A stretch of DNA of 40,463 bases from Hyphomicrobiales bacterium (lineage in GTDB: Bacteria > Pseudomonadota > Alphaproteobacteria > Rhizobiales > Rhizobiaceae), in assembly GCA_900468065.1 (NCBI GenBank), contig UBTA01000110.1, forward strand, positions 1 through 40,463. Reading direction: 5' to 3'. Shown here one piece after another: positions 23,554-31,951 of the stretch. Below the pieces are notes generated by a model that saw nothing but the letters and a program-made list of their open reading frames with translations, did not search any database and was not told the origin of the DNA. The first letter of the stretch is position 1. Each line of letters starts with the position of its first letter. The translations under genes and the position numbers were made by a program.

Positions 23554-26500
23554 ATGCTCTCGGGCTCGGTCATTTTCGGGGCCGCCTTCGCTTATCTGTT
23601 GCTGCTGTTTGCGGTGGCAAGCTATGGCGATCGCAAGGCGCGCAAGACCGATCCTGCCGGAAGAGGCAGGCCGCTGGTCTATGCCCTAAGCCTGGCGATC
23701 TATTGCACCTCCTGGACCTATTTCGGCGGCGTCGGTCTTGCTGCCGAGCGCGGGTTGGAATTCACCGGCATCTATATTGGCCCGATCCTGATGTTCACCA
23801 TCGGCCTGCCGGTCATCCGCCGGATCATCGCGCTCGCCAAAGCCGAAAAACTGACCTCGGTTGCCGATTTCATCGCCGCGCGCTACGGCAAGAACCCGAT
23901 GGTTGCCGCCATCGTCGCGCTGATCTCCCTGATCGGCGCCATCCCGTATATCGCATTGCAGCTCAAGGCCGTATCGAGTTCGGTATCGGCGATGGTCGAT
24001 ACCAGCGGCTATGGTATCGGTTCCGGCCAGGATTTTATCGATCTGCCGCTCTTGGTGACCCTCTTCCTTGCCTGCTTCGCCATTGTCTTCGGCACGCGCC
24101 ATACCGATGCGACCGAGCATCAGGACGGGTTGATCCTGGCGATCGCCATGGAATCAGTGGTCAAGCTGCTGGCTCTGGTCACTGCCGGTCTCTACGTGGT
24201 GTTCTTCCTGTTCGACGGCCCGAGCGACCTGTGGGCCAAGGCCCTTGCCAACCAGCAGGTGATGACGGCGCTGCATTATCAGACACCGCTGCCGCGCTGG
24301 ATCCTGCTCATCGTCCTCTCCGCCTTTGCCATCATCATGCTGCCCCGGCAGTTTCATGTGACGGTGGTCGAGAACCGGACGGAAAAGGACCTGCGCACCG
24401 CAGGCATCCTGTTTCCGATCTACCTCGTCGCCATCAACCTATTCGTGCTGCCTGTGGCAATCGCCGGCGTGCTGACCTTTGCCGGCAGCGGTGATGCCGA
24501 TCTCTACTTGCTGACATTGCCGCTTGCCGCCGACATGCCGGTACTCACCATGATCACCTTCATCGGCGGGTTTTCCGCAGCGACGGCCATGGTCATCGTC
24601 GCGTCCGTGGCGCTGTCGATCATGATTTCCAACGACATCATCATGCCGGTGTTCCTGCGGCGCAATCTGATGGGCCGCGGTGGGTCGCAGGATGTGGCCG
24701 GCACCTTGCTCAATGTCCGGCGCACGGCGATCTTCGTGGTTCTGCTGCTGGGCTATGCCTATTACCGCTCCGCCGACATGAGCGCCGGTCTTGCCTCGCT
24801 TGGCCTTCTCGCCTTCGCCGCCATCTCGCAGATGGCGCCTGCCCTGTTCGGCGGCCTTGTCTGGCGGCAGGCCAACGCCCGCGGCGCCATTGCCGGCATG
24901 ACGCTCGGCTTTATCGTCTGGGCCTATCTGCTGTTCCTGCCGAGCCTTGGCGGACCGGACAATTCGCACGTCGCAACAACCGTGCTCGGTTTCCTTTTCC
25001 CCTTCACCTCCGTGTTTTCCGGTCCCGAGGCCGATCCACTGGTCAATGCCTCGGCGCTCAGCTTGCTGGTCAACGTGATCGCCTATGTCATCGGCTCCCT
25101 CACCCGGGCGCCCAAACCGCTGGAGCGGCTGCAGGCCGGCGTGTTCATCCGCCGCAAATCGCGTACCGAAAAGGCGTTTCGCGGCCGCAAGACCAAGATT
25201 ACCGTGCTTGACCTCAAAACCACGATTGCCCGCTATCTCGGCCAGGAACGGATGCAGCGCTCCTTCCAGACCTACGAGCGCCAATCGGGCCGCTGGCTGG
25301 AGGATCACCTGCCGGCGGATATGGGGCTGATCCATTTCTCCGAACAGCTGCTGGGCAGCGCCATCGGCTCGTCGTCCGCCCGGCTCGTTCTGTCGCTGGT
25401 GCTGCAGCGGCTGGACGATACCTCGTCGGACACCGCCTGGCTGCTCGATCAGGCATCGGAGGCGCTGCAATACAATCAGGACATGCTGCAGACGGCGCTG
25501 TCGCAGATGGACCAGGGCATCGCCGTCTTCGACAGCTCCAACAACCTGATCATCTGGAACCGACGCTTCCGCCAGCTGCTCGACCTGCCGGAAAGCGCCG
25601 GGCAGGTCGGCTTCCCGCTGGCCGAGATCGTCTCGATGCTCACCCAGCGTGGTGATATCCGTAAGGAAGACGGCAAGCGCCTCGTCGCCAACTTCCTGAC
25701 GCTCGACAAGCCCTTTCTGCTCGAACTATCGGGCGGCGCGCGGATCATCGAGGTGCGTACCAATGCCATGCCCGACAAGGGCATCGTCACCACCTATACC
25801 GACATCACCCAGCGCGTCGCCGCCGACATGGCGCTGAAACAGGCGAACGAAACGCTGGAACTGCGCGTTGCCGAGCGCACCGGCGAACTCACCCGCGTCA
25901 ACAAGGAAGTGGCCGAAGCCCGCGCCGCCGCCGAGGAAGCCAATATCGGCAAGACGCGCTTCTTCGCCGCCGCCGGCCACGATATCCTGCAGCCGCTGAA
26001 TGCCGCCCGCCTCTACTCGTCGTCACTGGTCGAACGTCTGGGGGAATCGGAAAACAGCATGCTGGTGCAGAACATCGATTCGTCACTGGAATCGGTCGAA
26101 ACCATTCTCGGCGCCGTTCTCGACATCTCCCGGCTCGATACCGGCGCGATGAAGCCGCGCCTGCAATCCGTACCGCTCAATGACCTTTTGCGCCGCATCG
26201 AGACAGATTTCGCGCCCGTCGCCCGCGCTGCAAACCTCAAGCTTACCGTCATGCCGACCTCGTTGACGGTGCGCACCGACCCCAACCTCTTGCGCCGCCT
26301 TGTGCAGAACCTCGTCTCCAACGCCATCAAATATACGCTGACCGGCAAGGTCCTGGTCGGTGTGCGCCGCGAGGGCGGCGACGCAGTGATCCAGGTGCTC
26401 GATTCCGGCATCGGCATCCCGGCATCCAAGTTCCGCACGGTTTTCAAGGAGTTCGCCCGCCTCGACGAAGGCGCCAAGACCGCAGCCGGCCTTGGGCTCG

Positions 26501-27054
26501 GCCTGTCGATCGTCGACCGCATCTCGCGTGTCCTCAACCACAGTGTCGATCTTCAATCCAAACCCGGCAAGGGCACGCGCTTCCGCGTCCGAATGCCGAT
26601 CGATCGCACGGCCGCCGGCAGCGTCAAGGTCACCGCATCCGAACCCATTCGCACCGCCGAGCCGCTGCACGGTCTGCGCGTACTCTGCATCGACAACGAA
26701 CCGCTGATCCTGGAGGGCATGAAACTGCTCTTGGAGGGCTGGGGCTGCAATGTGACCACCACGCCCTCTCTCGACATCTGGCAGCAGGGCCTGACCGTTC
26801 ATGACCTGCGCCCCGACGCGATCATTGCCGACTATCACCTGGATGATGGTACCGGCATCGACATGATCCAGGCCATTCGGCTCTATTTCGGTACCGACAT
26901 CCCGTCGCTGCTGGTGACCGCCGATCGCTCTCCGGAAGTGCGTGCCAGCGCAGAACGCGACGGTATCACCCTGCAAAACAAACCCGTCCGCCCGGCCTCG
27001 ATGCGAGCCTGGCTGACGCAGCTGTCAGTGTCGATGAAGGCGGCGGCGGAGTGA
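23554..27054 (+). CDS. SSF-transporter / hybrid sensor histidine kinase (CrbS/MxtR type)
   Basis: The 1166-residue membrane protein fuses a sodium:solute symporter-like domain (about residues 1-500, a dozen or so spans) to signalling modules. A PAS-like region (QMDQGIAVFDSSNNLIIWNRRF, about 650-760) and a coiled coil (about 765-800) lead to the kinase. The phosphoacceptor is H809 (GHDILQPLNAARL), the N box is LVQNLVSNAIKYT, and the G boxes are DSGIGIP and GLGLGLSIVDRI. A C-terminal receiver has D1093 (IADYHLDDG) and the KP motif NKPVRP. This is the CrbS/MxtR layout, whose partner LuxR-type regulator controls acetate use in other proteobacteria. The ligand here is unknown. Confidence 0.92.
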   Translation: MLSGSVIFGAAFAYLLLLFAVASYGDRKARKTDPAGRGRPLVYALSLAIYCTSWTYFGGVGLAAERGLEFTGIYIGPILMFTIGLPVIRRIIALAKAEKLTSVADFIAARYGKNPMVAAIVALISLIGAIPYIALQLKAVSSSVSAMVDTSGYGIGSGQDFIDLPLLVTLFLACFAIVFGTRHTDATEHQDGLILAIAMESVVKLLALVTAGLYVVFFLFDGPSDLWAKALANQQVMTALHYQTPLPRWILLIVLSAFAIIMLPRQFHVTVVENRTEKDLRTAGILFPIYLVAINLFVLPVAIAGVLTFAGSGDADLYLLTLPLAADMPVLTMITFIGGFSAATAMVIVASVALSIMISNDIIMPVFLRRNLMGRGGSQDVAGTLLNVRRTAIFVVLLLGYAYYRSADMSAGLASLGLLAFAAISQMAPALFGGLVWRQANARGAIAGMTLGFIVWAYLLFLPSLGGPDNSHVATTVLGFLFPFTSVFSGPEADPLVNASALSLLVNVIAYVIGSLTRAPKPLERLQAGVFIRRKSRTEKAFRGRKTKITVLDLKTTIARYLGQERMQRSFQTYERQSGRWLEDHLPADMGLIHFSEQLLGSAIGSSSARLVLSLVLQRLDDTSSDTAWLLDQASEALQYNQDMLQTALSQMDQGIAVFDSSNNLIIWNRRFRQLLDLPESAGQVGFPLAEIVSMLTQRGDIRKEDGKRLVANFLTLDKPFLLELSGGARIIEVRTNAMPDKGIVTTYTDITQRVAADMALKQANETLELRVAERTGELTRVNKEVAEARAAAEEANIGKTRFFAAAGHDILQPLNAARLYSSSLVERLGESENSMLVQNIDSSLESVETILGAVLDISRLDTGAMKPRLQSVPLNDLLRRIETDFAPVARAANLKLTVMPTSLTVRTDPNLLRRLVQNLVSNAIKYTLTGKVLVGVRREGGDAVIQVLDSGIGIPASKFRTVFKEFARLDEGAKTAAGLGLGLSIVDRISRVLNHSVDLQSKPGKGTRFRVRMPIDRTAAGSVKVTASEPIRTAEPLHGLRVLCIDNEPLILEGMKLLLEGWGCNVTTTPSLDIWQQGLTVHDLRPDAIIADYHLDDGTGIDMIQAIRLYFGTDIPSLLVTADRSPEVRASAERDGITLQNKPVRPASMRAWLTQLSVSMKAAAE

Positions 27055-27249
27055 TCAATCCCGGCTAATGCTTTGCCAGATGATGGATAAGGCTGTTTTT
27101 CGACCTGCAATCAGGATCCTTGTATGCTTTGTTAACATCTTTCGCGTGCAATACACACAACAACACTTCAACCCTTTACATGTAATGCGGCAGGTAACCT
27201 GGCATCAATTCATATGCAGGGAAACACGGGCCGCTCAGGAGATTATCGT
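27055..27249. other. Gap between kinase and unknown gene
   Basis: The 195-bp stretch is clearly more AT-rich than the flanking genes, especially 27120-27190, and probably contains a promoter for the unknown gene at 27250. No clean terminator hairpin was recognised after the kinase gene. Confidence 0.35.
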
Positions 27250-27924
27250 ATGATGTCCGCGGCGCTTCTCGACAATTTCGTCGCACTGACCGTCCTGCGG
27301 TCGTCGCAAAAGACCGCGGATGACAACAATGCCCTTGGCTTCAATTTTTCGGTCACCGGCGCATCCGGCGATCTGAAGGCAACGATTCTCGACGCTTTTT
27401 CGCTCGACAAGGGACTTGTAAAACAGTTCCGGGCTAATTTTGATAGAATAATGAAGGAAAGCGCGGCCAAGGGCATGAATATTGAGCCCAGCAACGGCAA
27501 ACATAATGCGCTGGCGGAAACGATTACTGCCAATCGCGAGGCATTTCCTCCAGAGGAATTCAAAATCTACACCAAGTTTGAAGGTGGCGGATCGGTCGAA
27601 ACCACAATCCCGTCCAGAGCCGCGATGATGGGCGATATCTTCAAGAAAAAGGTCGCCGAAAAGCAGGAAGCCTATGACGCCACGATCACCGCGCGCGACG
27701 CAAAGCCCGATCCGGAACTGGTCAAACTCGACGCCATGGCCAAAGTAGTTAAGTCTCTCGTCCTCGACGCCAATGACCCGTTTGCTCTGGACGAAAGCAC
27801 ATCTGCGGCCCTGATCCTCCAGCAAAAGCCTTCAGGAAGCACCGAGGAAAGCAAGACCTCCGACGCAGCCGTTAAGAACGTGATTCACTCCTACGCCACC
27901 ACAGCCGAAATCTTGCCCAGTTGA
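27250..27924 (+). CDS. Hypothetical protein of unknown function
   Basis: I do not recognise this 224-residue protein. It has no signal peptide or membrane span, is rich in Ala, Lys and Glu, and looks soluble and largely helical. AGGAGA seven bases before the ATG at 27250 decides the start; an ATG at 27214 lacks one. Codon use is less strongly biased to G/C than in neighbouring genes (for example AAT, ATA, AGA), and the upstream gap is AT-rich, so it may be a more recent arrival. Its last 34 bases overlap the tail of the convergent response-regulator gene. It sits between the kinase and that regulator. Confidence 0.8.
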   Translation: MMSAALLDNFVALTVLRSSQKTADDNNALGFNFSVTGASGDLKATILDAFSLDKGLVKQFRANFDRIMKESAAKGMNIEPSNGKHNALAETITANREAFPPEEFKIYTKFEGGGSVETTIPSRAAMMGDIFKKKVAEKQEAYDATITARDAKPDPELVKLDAMAKVVKSLVLDANDPFALDESTSAALILQQKPSGSTEESKTSDAAVKNVIHSYATTAEILPS

Positions 27925-28538
27925 ATGACCGCCTGCGTCCGGCTGTCGACATTGAGCTTCAAGAGAATGGCCGAGACATGTGCCTTGATCGTCGCTTCGG
28001 AGACGCCGAGTTCGTACGCGATCTGCTTGTTGAGCAAGCCTTCGGCGAGCATGCCAAGCACGCGCGATTGCTGCGGGGTGAGTGTCTGTAGCCGGTGCAG
28101 CAGTGCCGCCACTTCCGGCTCGTGTTCCATGCCGCGCTGGAAGCCCGGTGGCGTGAAGATGTCGCCGGCCATCACGGTATCGATCCCCTGGCGGATTTCG
28201 TCGATGCCGGCGGATTTGGACAGGAAACCGGATGCGCCAAGCTCAAGCGCGCGCTGGATGGTTGCCGGATCGTCATGGGCCGAGACGATCATGACCGGCA
28301 GGCTCTGGAATTCCGCCCGAAGCGCAATCAGTCCCGAAAGCCCGCTGACACCCGGCATGGTCAGGTCGAGCAGCATCAGGTCTGCCGACGCATTGTCGAT
28401 CGCCGCCTGCCGCGCCGAGGTGAAATCGCCCGCCTCGATGATCGCCGGGTTGCCAGGCATGCCCGCCAAGGCCTGGCGCATGGCGCCGCGAAACAGCGGG
28501 TGATCGTCCGCAATGATGATGGTCAATCCTGACGTCAT
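27891..28538 (-). CDS. LuxR/NarL-family response regulator (CrbR/ErdR-like)
   Basis: The 215-residue protein has an N-terminal receiver domain: acidic pocket IIIADDHPLF, phosphoacceptor aspartate in LMLLDLTMPG, VSAHDD and FLSKSAG. It ends with a LuxR-type helix-turn-helix: LTPQQSRVLGMLAEGLLNKQIAYELGVSEATIKAHVSAIL. The start at 28538 is supported by GGGAGG upstream. Its position 840 bp beyond an SSF-type hybrid kinase, pointing toward it, makes it the probable partner of that kinase, as in CrbS/CrbR and MxtR/ErdR systems. Its targets (acetyl-CoA synthetase genes in the known systems) are not in the window. Confidence 0.9.
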   Translation of the reverse strand: MTSGLTIIIADDHPLFRGAMRQALAGMPGNPAIIEAGDFTSARQAAIDNASADLMLLDLTMPGVSGLSGLIALRAEFQSLPVMIVSAHDDPATIQRALELGASGFLSKSAGIDEIRQGIDTVMAGDIFTPPGFQRGMEHEPEVAALLHRLQTLTPQQSRVLGMLAEGLLNKQIAYELGVSEATIKAHVSAILLKLNVDSRTQAVIQLGKISAVVA

Positions 28539-28622
28539 GACGCTCCCTCCCAAGAGCACGGTCGCAAGGCCCGTCACGGCGGAAAAATCCTCCAATTCGT
28601 CCGCTGTGCCGTCCAGATCCGG

Positions 28623-29051
28623 TCAGGTCTTCTGAGGCACGTCCTCCGTCTTGTCAGACGGTGGCTTTTCCTCGCTTTCCAGATCTTTCACAATTCCCAT
28701 GAAACTGCGCATCATTCTTTCCATGACGCCCATCGTCTGGTCAATCTCTTCCTTCGTTGGAAGCCTTGGTTTGATGCCCAATGGGCCTTCCGACGCTGCC
28801 TTTTCCAGGGTTTCGACGCGTTTGTTCAGAAGATCCAGTTCCAGTTCAAAGGCGGTGCGCTCGTCGGCCGCCATCCGGCAGACGATGTCGCCGTTCTTTT
28901 CCTGGCAGAGCGAGACCTCGCCGGTCTGCGTATCCAGCCGCGCGATGCCGCTGTCGGTCTTCTGCATGGCATAACGCCCGGGAGCCGGCTCCTGCGCCAA
29001 GGCGGCAAACACACCGCCAAGGGTAACCACCGGCATCAGCATCCTGTTCAT
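28623..29051 (-). CDS. Hypothetical exported protein with coiled coil
   Basis: The 142-residue product begins with a short signal-peptide-like segment (MNRMLMPVVTLGGVFAALAQE, likely cut near ALA-QE). A small region with two cysteines follows (SLCQEKNGDIVCRM), which could form a disulfide in the periplasm. Next comes a probable coiled coil (AFELELDLLNKRVETLEKAA) and a charged, low-complexity tail. AAGGAGAA before the ATG at 29051 decides the start. I do not recognise a named family. It is divergent from the DUF952 gene. Confidence 0.8.
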   Translation of the reverse strand: MNRMLMPVVTLGGVFAALAQEPAPGRYAMQKTDSGIARLDTQTGEVSLCQEKNGDIVCRMAADERTAFELELDLLNKRVETLEKAASEGPLGIKPRLPTKEEIDQTMGVMERMMRSFMGIVKDLESEEKPPSDKTEDVPQKT

Positions 29052-29184
29052 CGCATTCTCCTTGCTCAACAAAAATCCGTCGATCGCCAAAAATCAGGCT
29101 TCCGTCCCGCTTGCCGGTGGACATTCGCAGAAGATTGCGGCAATCCCGCAAAGGATATCGTCCAAGCTTTCAGGAAACGGCGGC

Positions 29185-29532
29185 ATGCGCAGCATTATCT
29201 ATAAAATCGTTCCGGCAACTCTATGGCAGGATGCGCGTGGCAGCGGAGAATTCAAGGGTGCCGCCATCGATCTGACCGATGGTTACATCCATTTTTCGAC
29301 CGAGGATCAGGTAAAGCAGACCGCCGCACTGTATTTCGCCGGTCAGGACGGCCTGCTGCTCGTTGCGGTCGATGGCGAAAAGCTGGGCGACGAGCTGCTC
29401 TACGAGGCCTCGCGCGGTGGCGCCTTGTTTCCGCATCTCTTTGCCACCTTGCCGCTTGATGCGGTCATCTGGGAAAAACCGTTGCCGCTCGGCGCTGATG
29501 GCAGCCATGTCTTCCCGGAGCTTGACCAATGA
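29185..29532 (+). CDS. DUF952 family protein
   Basis: The 115-residue protein starts MRSIIYKIVPATLWQDARGSGEFKGAAIDLTDGYIHFSTEDQV, the hallmark of the DUF952 family (small cytoplasmic proteins of unknown function, fold related to ADP-ribosyltransferases). The pattern DGYIHFST is conserved. The start at 29185 fits the family; an in-frame ATG at 29062 would add 41 unrelated residues. Its stop overlaps the pyrD start by ATGA, so the two are co-translated, an arrangement often seen in Rhizobiales. Confidence 0.88.
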   Translation: MRSIIYKIVPATLWQDARGSGEFKGAAIDLTDGYIHFSTEDQVKQTAALYFAGQDGLLLVAVDGEKLGDELLYEASRGGALFPHLFATLPLDAVIWEKPLPLGADGSHVFPELDQ

Positions 29533-30614
29533 TCGACGTCTTCCAGTCGCTGGCCCGACGCGGCCTCTTTCTGCTTGATCCGGAAGCTGCCCATGGCCTC
29601 TCGATCAAGGGGTTGAAGACCGGCCTCGTTCCCGCCTGCGCCGCCCCCGCCGATCCGCGCCTGGCACAAACGGTTGCCGGCCTCGCCTTTGCCAACCCGA
29701 TCGGCCTTGCCGCCGGTTACGACAAGAATGCCGAGGTGCCGGAAGCGCTGCTCCGGCTTGGTTTCGGCTTTACCGAGATCGGCACGGTGACACCCAAGCC
29801 GCAGGCCGGCAACGACAAGCCGCGCATCTTCCGGCTGGTCGAGGATGAGGCAGTGATCAACCGCCTCGGCTTCAACAATGAGGGTCATCAGGCCGCACTC
29901 CAGCGCCTCAAGGCTTGTGATCGCAAGGCGATGATCGGCGTCAATATCGGTGCCAACAAGGACAGCGCCGACCGTATCGCCGATTACGTCACCGGCATCC
30001 GCACCTTCTACGGCGTCGCCCGCTATTTCACCGCCAACATCTCCTCGCCGAACACGCCCGGCCTGCGCGACCTGCAGGCGCGCGAAAGCCTTGCCGCCCT
30101 GCTCTCCGCCGTCCTCGCCGCCCGCGATGACGAAGCCAGGAAGGCTGGTATCCGCGTACCGGTGTTCCTGAAGATCGCGCCGGATCTGACCGAAGAAGGC
30201 ATGGACGATATCGCCGCCGTGGCGCTGGCGCATCATCTCGACGGCCTGATCGTTTCCAACACGACGCTGTCGCGCGACGGGCTGCGCGACCAGCGGCAGG
30301 CCAAGGAGAGCGGCGGCCTTTCCGGCAAGCCGCTGTTTGAAAAATCCACCATCGTGCTCGCCAAGATGCGCAAGCGCGTCGGCCCGAACCTGCCGATCAT
30401 CGGCGTCGGCGGTGTCTCGTCGGCTGAAACGGCTGCGGAAAAGATCCGCGCCGGCGCCAATCTCGTCCAGCTCTATTCCTGCATGGTCTATGAAGGCCCA
30501 TTGCTGCCGGGCAAGATCGTCCGCGGCCTGTCGGCGCTCTGCGACCGCGAGGCGCTGACCTCGATCAGCGACATCCGCGGCAGCCGCACCGATTACTGGG
30601 CATCAAAGGCGTAA
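29529..30614 (+). CDS. pyrD: Dihydroorotate dehydrogenase (quinone), class 2
   Basis: The 361-residue flavoenzyme oxidises dihydroorotate to orotate in pyrimidine synthesis and passes electrons to the quinone pool at the inner membrane. Class 2 features are present: an N-terminal amphipathic membrane-anchoring region, PIGLAAGYDKNAEVPEALLRLGFGFTEIGTVTP, NRLGFNNEG, the active-site segment ISSPNTPGLRDLQ with its catalytic serine, KIAPDLTEEGMDDI, and the FMN phosphate loop IGVGGVSSAETAAEKIRAGA. It is coupled to the DUF952 gene by ATGA. Confidence 0.97.
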   Translation: MIDVFQSLARRGLFLLDPEAAHGLSIKGLKTGLVPACAAPADPRLAQTVAGLAFANPIGLAAGYDKNAEVPEALLRLGFGFTEIGTVTPKPQAGNDKPRIFRLVEDEAVINRLGFNNEGHQAALQRLKACDRKAMIGVNIGANKDSADRIADYVTGIRTFYGVARYFTANISSPNTPGLRDLQARESLAALLSAVLAARDDEARKAGIRVPVFLKIAPDLTEEGMDDIAAVALAHHLDGLIVSNTTLSRDGLRDQRQAKESGGLSGKPLFEKSTIVLAKMRKRVGPNLPIIGVGGVSSAETAAEKIRAGANLVQLYSCMVYEGPLLPGKIVRGLSALCDREALTSISDIRGSRTDYWASKA

Positions 30615-31001
30615 TGTCGAACTTTGGTGCCCCTTGGTTCATCCCTGACTAACTTGCGTCTCGACGCCTATTTTCCTCCGTCGTCCTCGCCCTCGTGGCG
30701 GGGATCCAGCAGCGCCGCGTCTGCGGTGCATTAGACTCCTTTCACGCGACGGACGTCGCGTGGCTGGATTCCTGTGACAAGCAAAGGAATGATGGAGAGA
30801 GAATTGCCGCAGGCGAACCAACTGGTGCGGATCTAAGCATGAATCACCGCAAGAACGCATGAGCCGAGCCGCGCGGGACCAGTACAATCAGGACGAGGCC
30901 ACCAAACAACAGAACAGGTTGAGCCCGCCCGTCAAATCGTGATTGCTGAAAGCATGAGGCGGTATCGACAAGGCCCAAACAAGGGGCGCTGCGAAACCAA
31001 G
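30615..31001. other. Gene-free gap after pyrD
   Basis: This 387-bp gap lies between the convergent pyrD and CAP-protein genes. Its first half holds the palindromic repeat described separately. The second half (about 30800-31001) has no convincing gene. A 61-codon leftward frame at 30844-31029 has a hydrophobic stretch but no Shine-Dalgarno or recognisable family, and it overlaps the CAP gene end. Confidence 0.5.
30676..30798. repeat. Palindromic intergenic repeat resembling rhizobial mosaic (RIME-like) elements
   Basis: About 120 bp fold into a long imperfect palindrome. The outer arms are CTCCGTCGT and ATGATGGAG, and the next arms GGATCCAGC and GCTGGATTCC. Inner hairpins are GCGCCGC/GCGGTGC at about 30713-30726 and CGCGACG/CGTCGCG at about 30746-30760. 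The sequence style (GGATCCAGC ... GGCTGGATTCCTGTGACAA) is one I associate with dispersed intergenic repeats of Rhizobiaceae. In the transcript it would make a stable structure able to protect or end the pyrD message. Confidence 0.6.
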
Positions 31002-31505
31002 TCAGCTGGTCGAGAGCACCATGGCCCAATAGGGCCGGTTTCCGGAGGCCGGATTGCGCATCACGGCAACGCCAAGACCGCTATAGTTCGGGCCCAGCAT
31101 GTTCTCCAGGTGCTTGGGCGAATGGAACCAGGCGGCATAGGCCTTTTCGGCGCTGTCCTGGCCCATGGCGATGTTTTCCGCCGCCGGCAGCGCCACGCCG
31201 CCGCCCTTCATGCGCGAAAGAAAACTGTCTCCCATGCCGATCAGATGCGACATCTTGCCGGCCTTGGCCATGCGGGACGCCTGCGACAATGCCGCTTGCG
31301 CTGCCGCCGGATCGCGCACCAGCGGCTTCAGCCCCTTCTGTTTTCTGAGCTCATTGATGTAGCCGAGCGTCGCATCCGTCTGGTCGCTGCCATTGCCGCT
31401 CGGTGTAACCTTGGGCGTGCCACAGCTGGCGAGCAGACCAAGCGATAAAACAGCGCCCGCCCGCAGGAACGTGCGCCGGGAGGCAAGGAAATTCTGATCG
31501 TGCAT
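31002..31505 (-). CDS. CAP-domain (SCP/PR1-like) lipoprotein
   Basis: The 167-residue protein has a leader with paired arginines (SRRTFLRAG, R10-R11) and a lipobox LLASC with C28 as the lipidation site, suggesting Tat-type export and membrane anchoring. The mature part is a bacterial CAP domain: YINELRKQKGLKPLVRDPAAAQAALSQASRMAKAGKMSHLIG, then AENIAMGQDSAEKAYAAWFHSPKHLENMLGPNYSGLGVAVM. The CAP family histidine and glutamate positions are recognisable (MSH, AENI, HLENM). Function of bacterial CAP proteins is mostly unknown. It starts one base after the DUF6460-like gene ends. Confidence 0.88.
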   Translation of the reverse strand: MHDQNFLASRRTFLRAGAVLSLGLLASCGTPKVTPSGNGSDQTDATLGYINELRKQKGLKPLVRDPAAAQAALSQASRMAKAGKMSHLIGMGDSFLSRMKGGGVALPAAENIAMGQDSAEKAYAAWFHSPKHLENMLGPNYSGLGVAVMRNPASGNRPYWAMVLSTS

Positions 31506-31506
31506 G

Positions 31507-31773
31507 TTACCGCCGGAAGCTCAGGACGCGCAGGATGATGAAGATCGGGATCACCACAGCCGCACCGAGCAGCAGATAATCGCCGACGCGGCCAAGGGCT
31601 GCGAAGCCCGAATGCCAGAGATCGAGGATGAAATCCCGGACGGTGTAGAGGATGCCATACGGCGTCCAGCCGAAAACGGCCATGACAAAGCCGACGATGA
31701 CCGAGACCACCAACAGCTTGACGAAGACCCGAAGGGGCGAATCGCCCAGAAACCTGTTCACTCCATCGGCCAT
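31507..31773 (-). CDS. Small two-span membrane protein, DUF6460-like
   Basis: This 88-residue protein has a short N-terminus (MADGVNRFLGDSPLRVFVKLL), a first hydrophobic span (VVSVIVGFVMAVFGW), an amphipathic linker, and a second span (YLLLGAAVVIPIFIILRVL) before a basic end. The FLGDSPLRV start and overall pattern match small proteins annotated in Rhizobiales as DUF6460; this is from memory and not searched. AGGAG lies upstream, and the CAP lipoprotein gene follows after one base, so they form an operon. Confidence 0.78.
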   Translation of the reverse strand: MADGVNRFLGDSPLRVFVKLLVVSVIVGFVMAVFGWTPYGILYTVRDFILDLWHSGFAALGRVGDYLLLGAAVVIPIFIILRVLSFRR

Positions 31774-31951
31774 GGCCCATGATTCTCCTGTTTTTCTTCA
31801 CATAGGCCGCCATGGCCCCTGCTGCAAGCCATCAACATGGATGGCCGCACCTGCCGTCAAATCGCCGCTTGCCATTTCTACACTTGCACGCGACAAGCGC
31901 ATGAAGCCCAGACCGTCGATCGGCGGCGCGCAATCGAGACCCGGAACCACG

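Noticed and set aside
30844..31029. 61-codon leftward hydrophobic frame
   Set aside because: It overlaps the end of the CAP-protein gene, lacks a Shine-Dalgarno and has no family I recognise.
31328..31813. Leftward frame starting at an ATG seven bases before the DUF6460-like start
   Set aside because: It has a nicely placed AGGAG, but the product has no fold and overlaps two supported genes in another frame.
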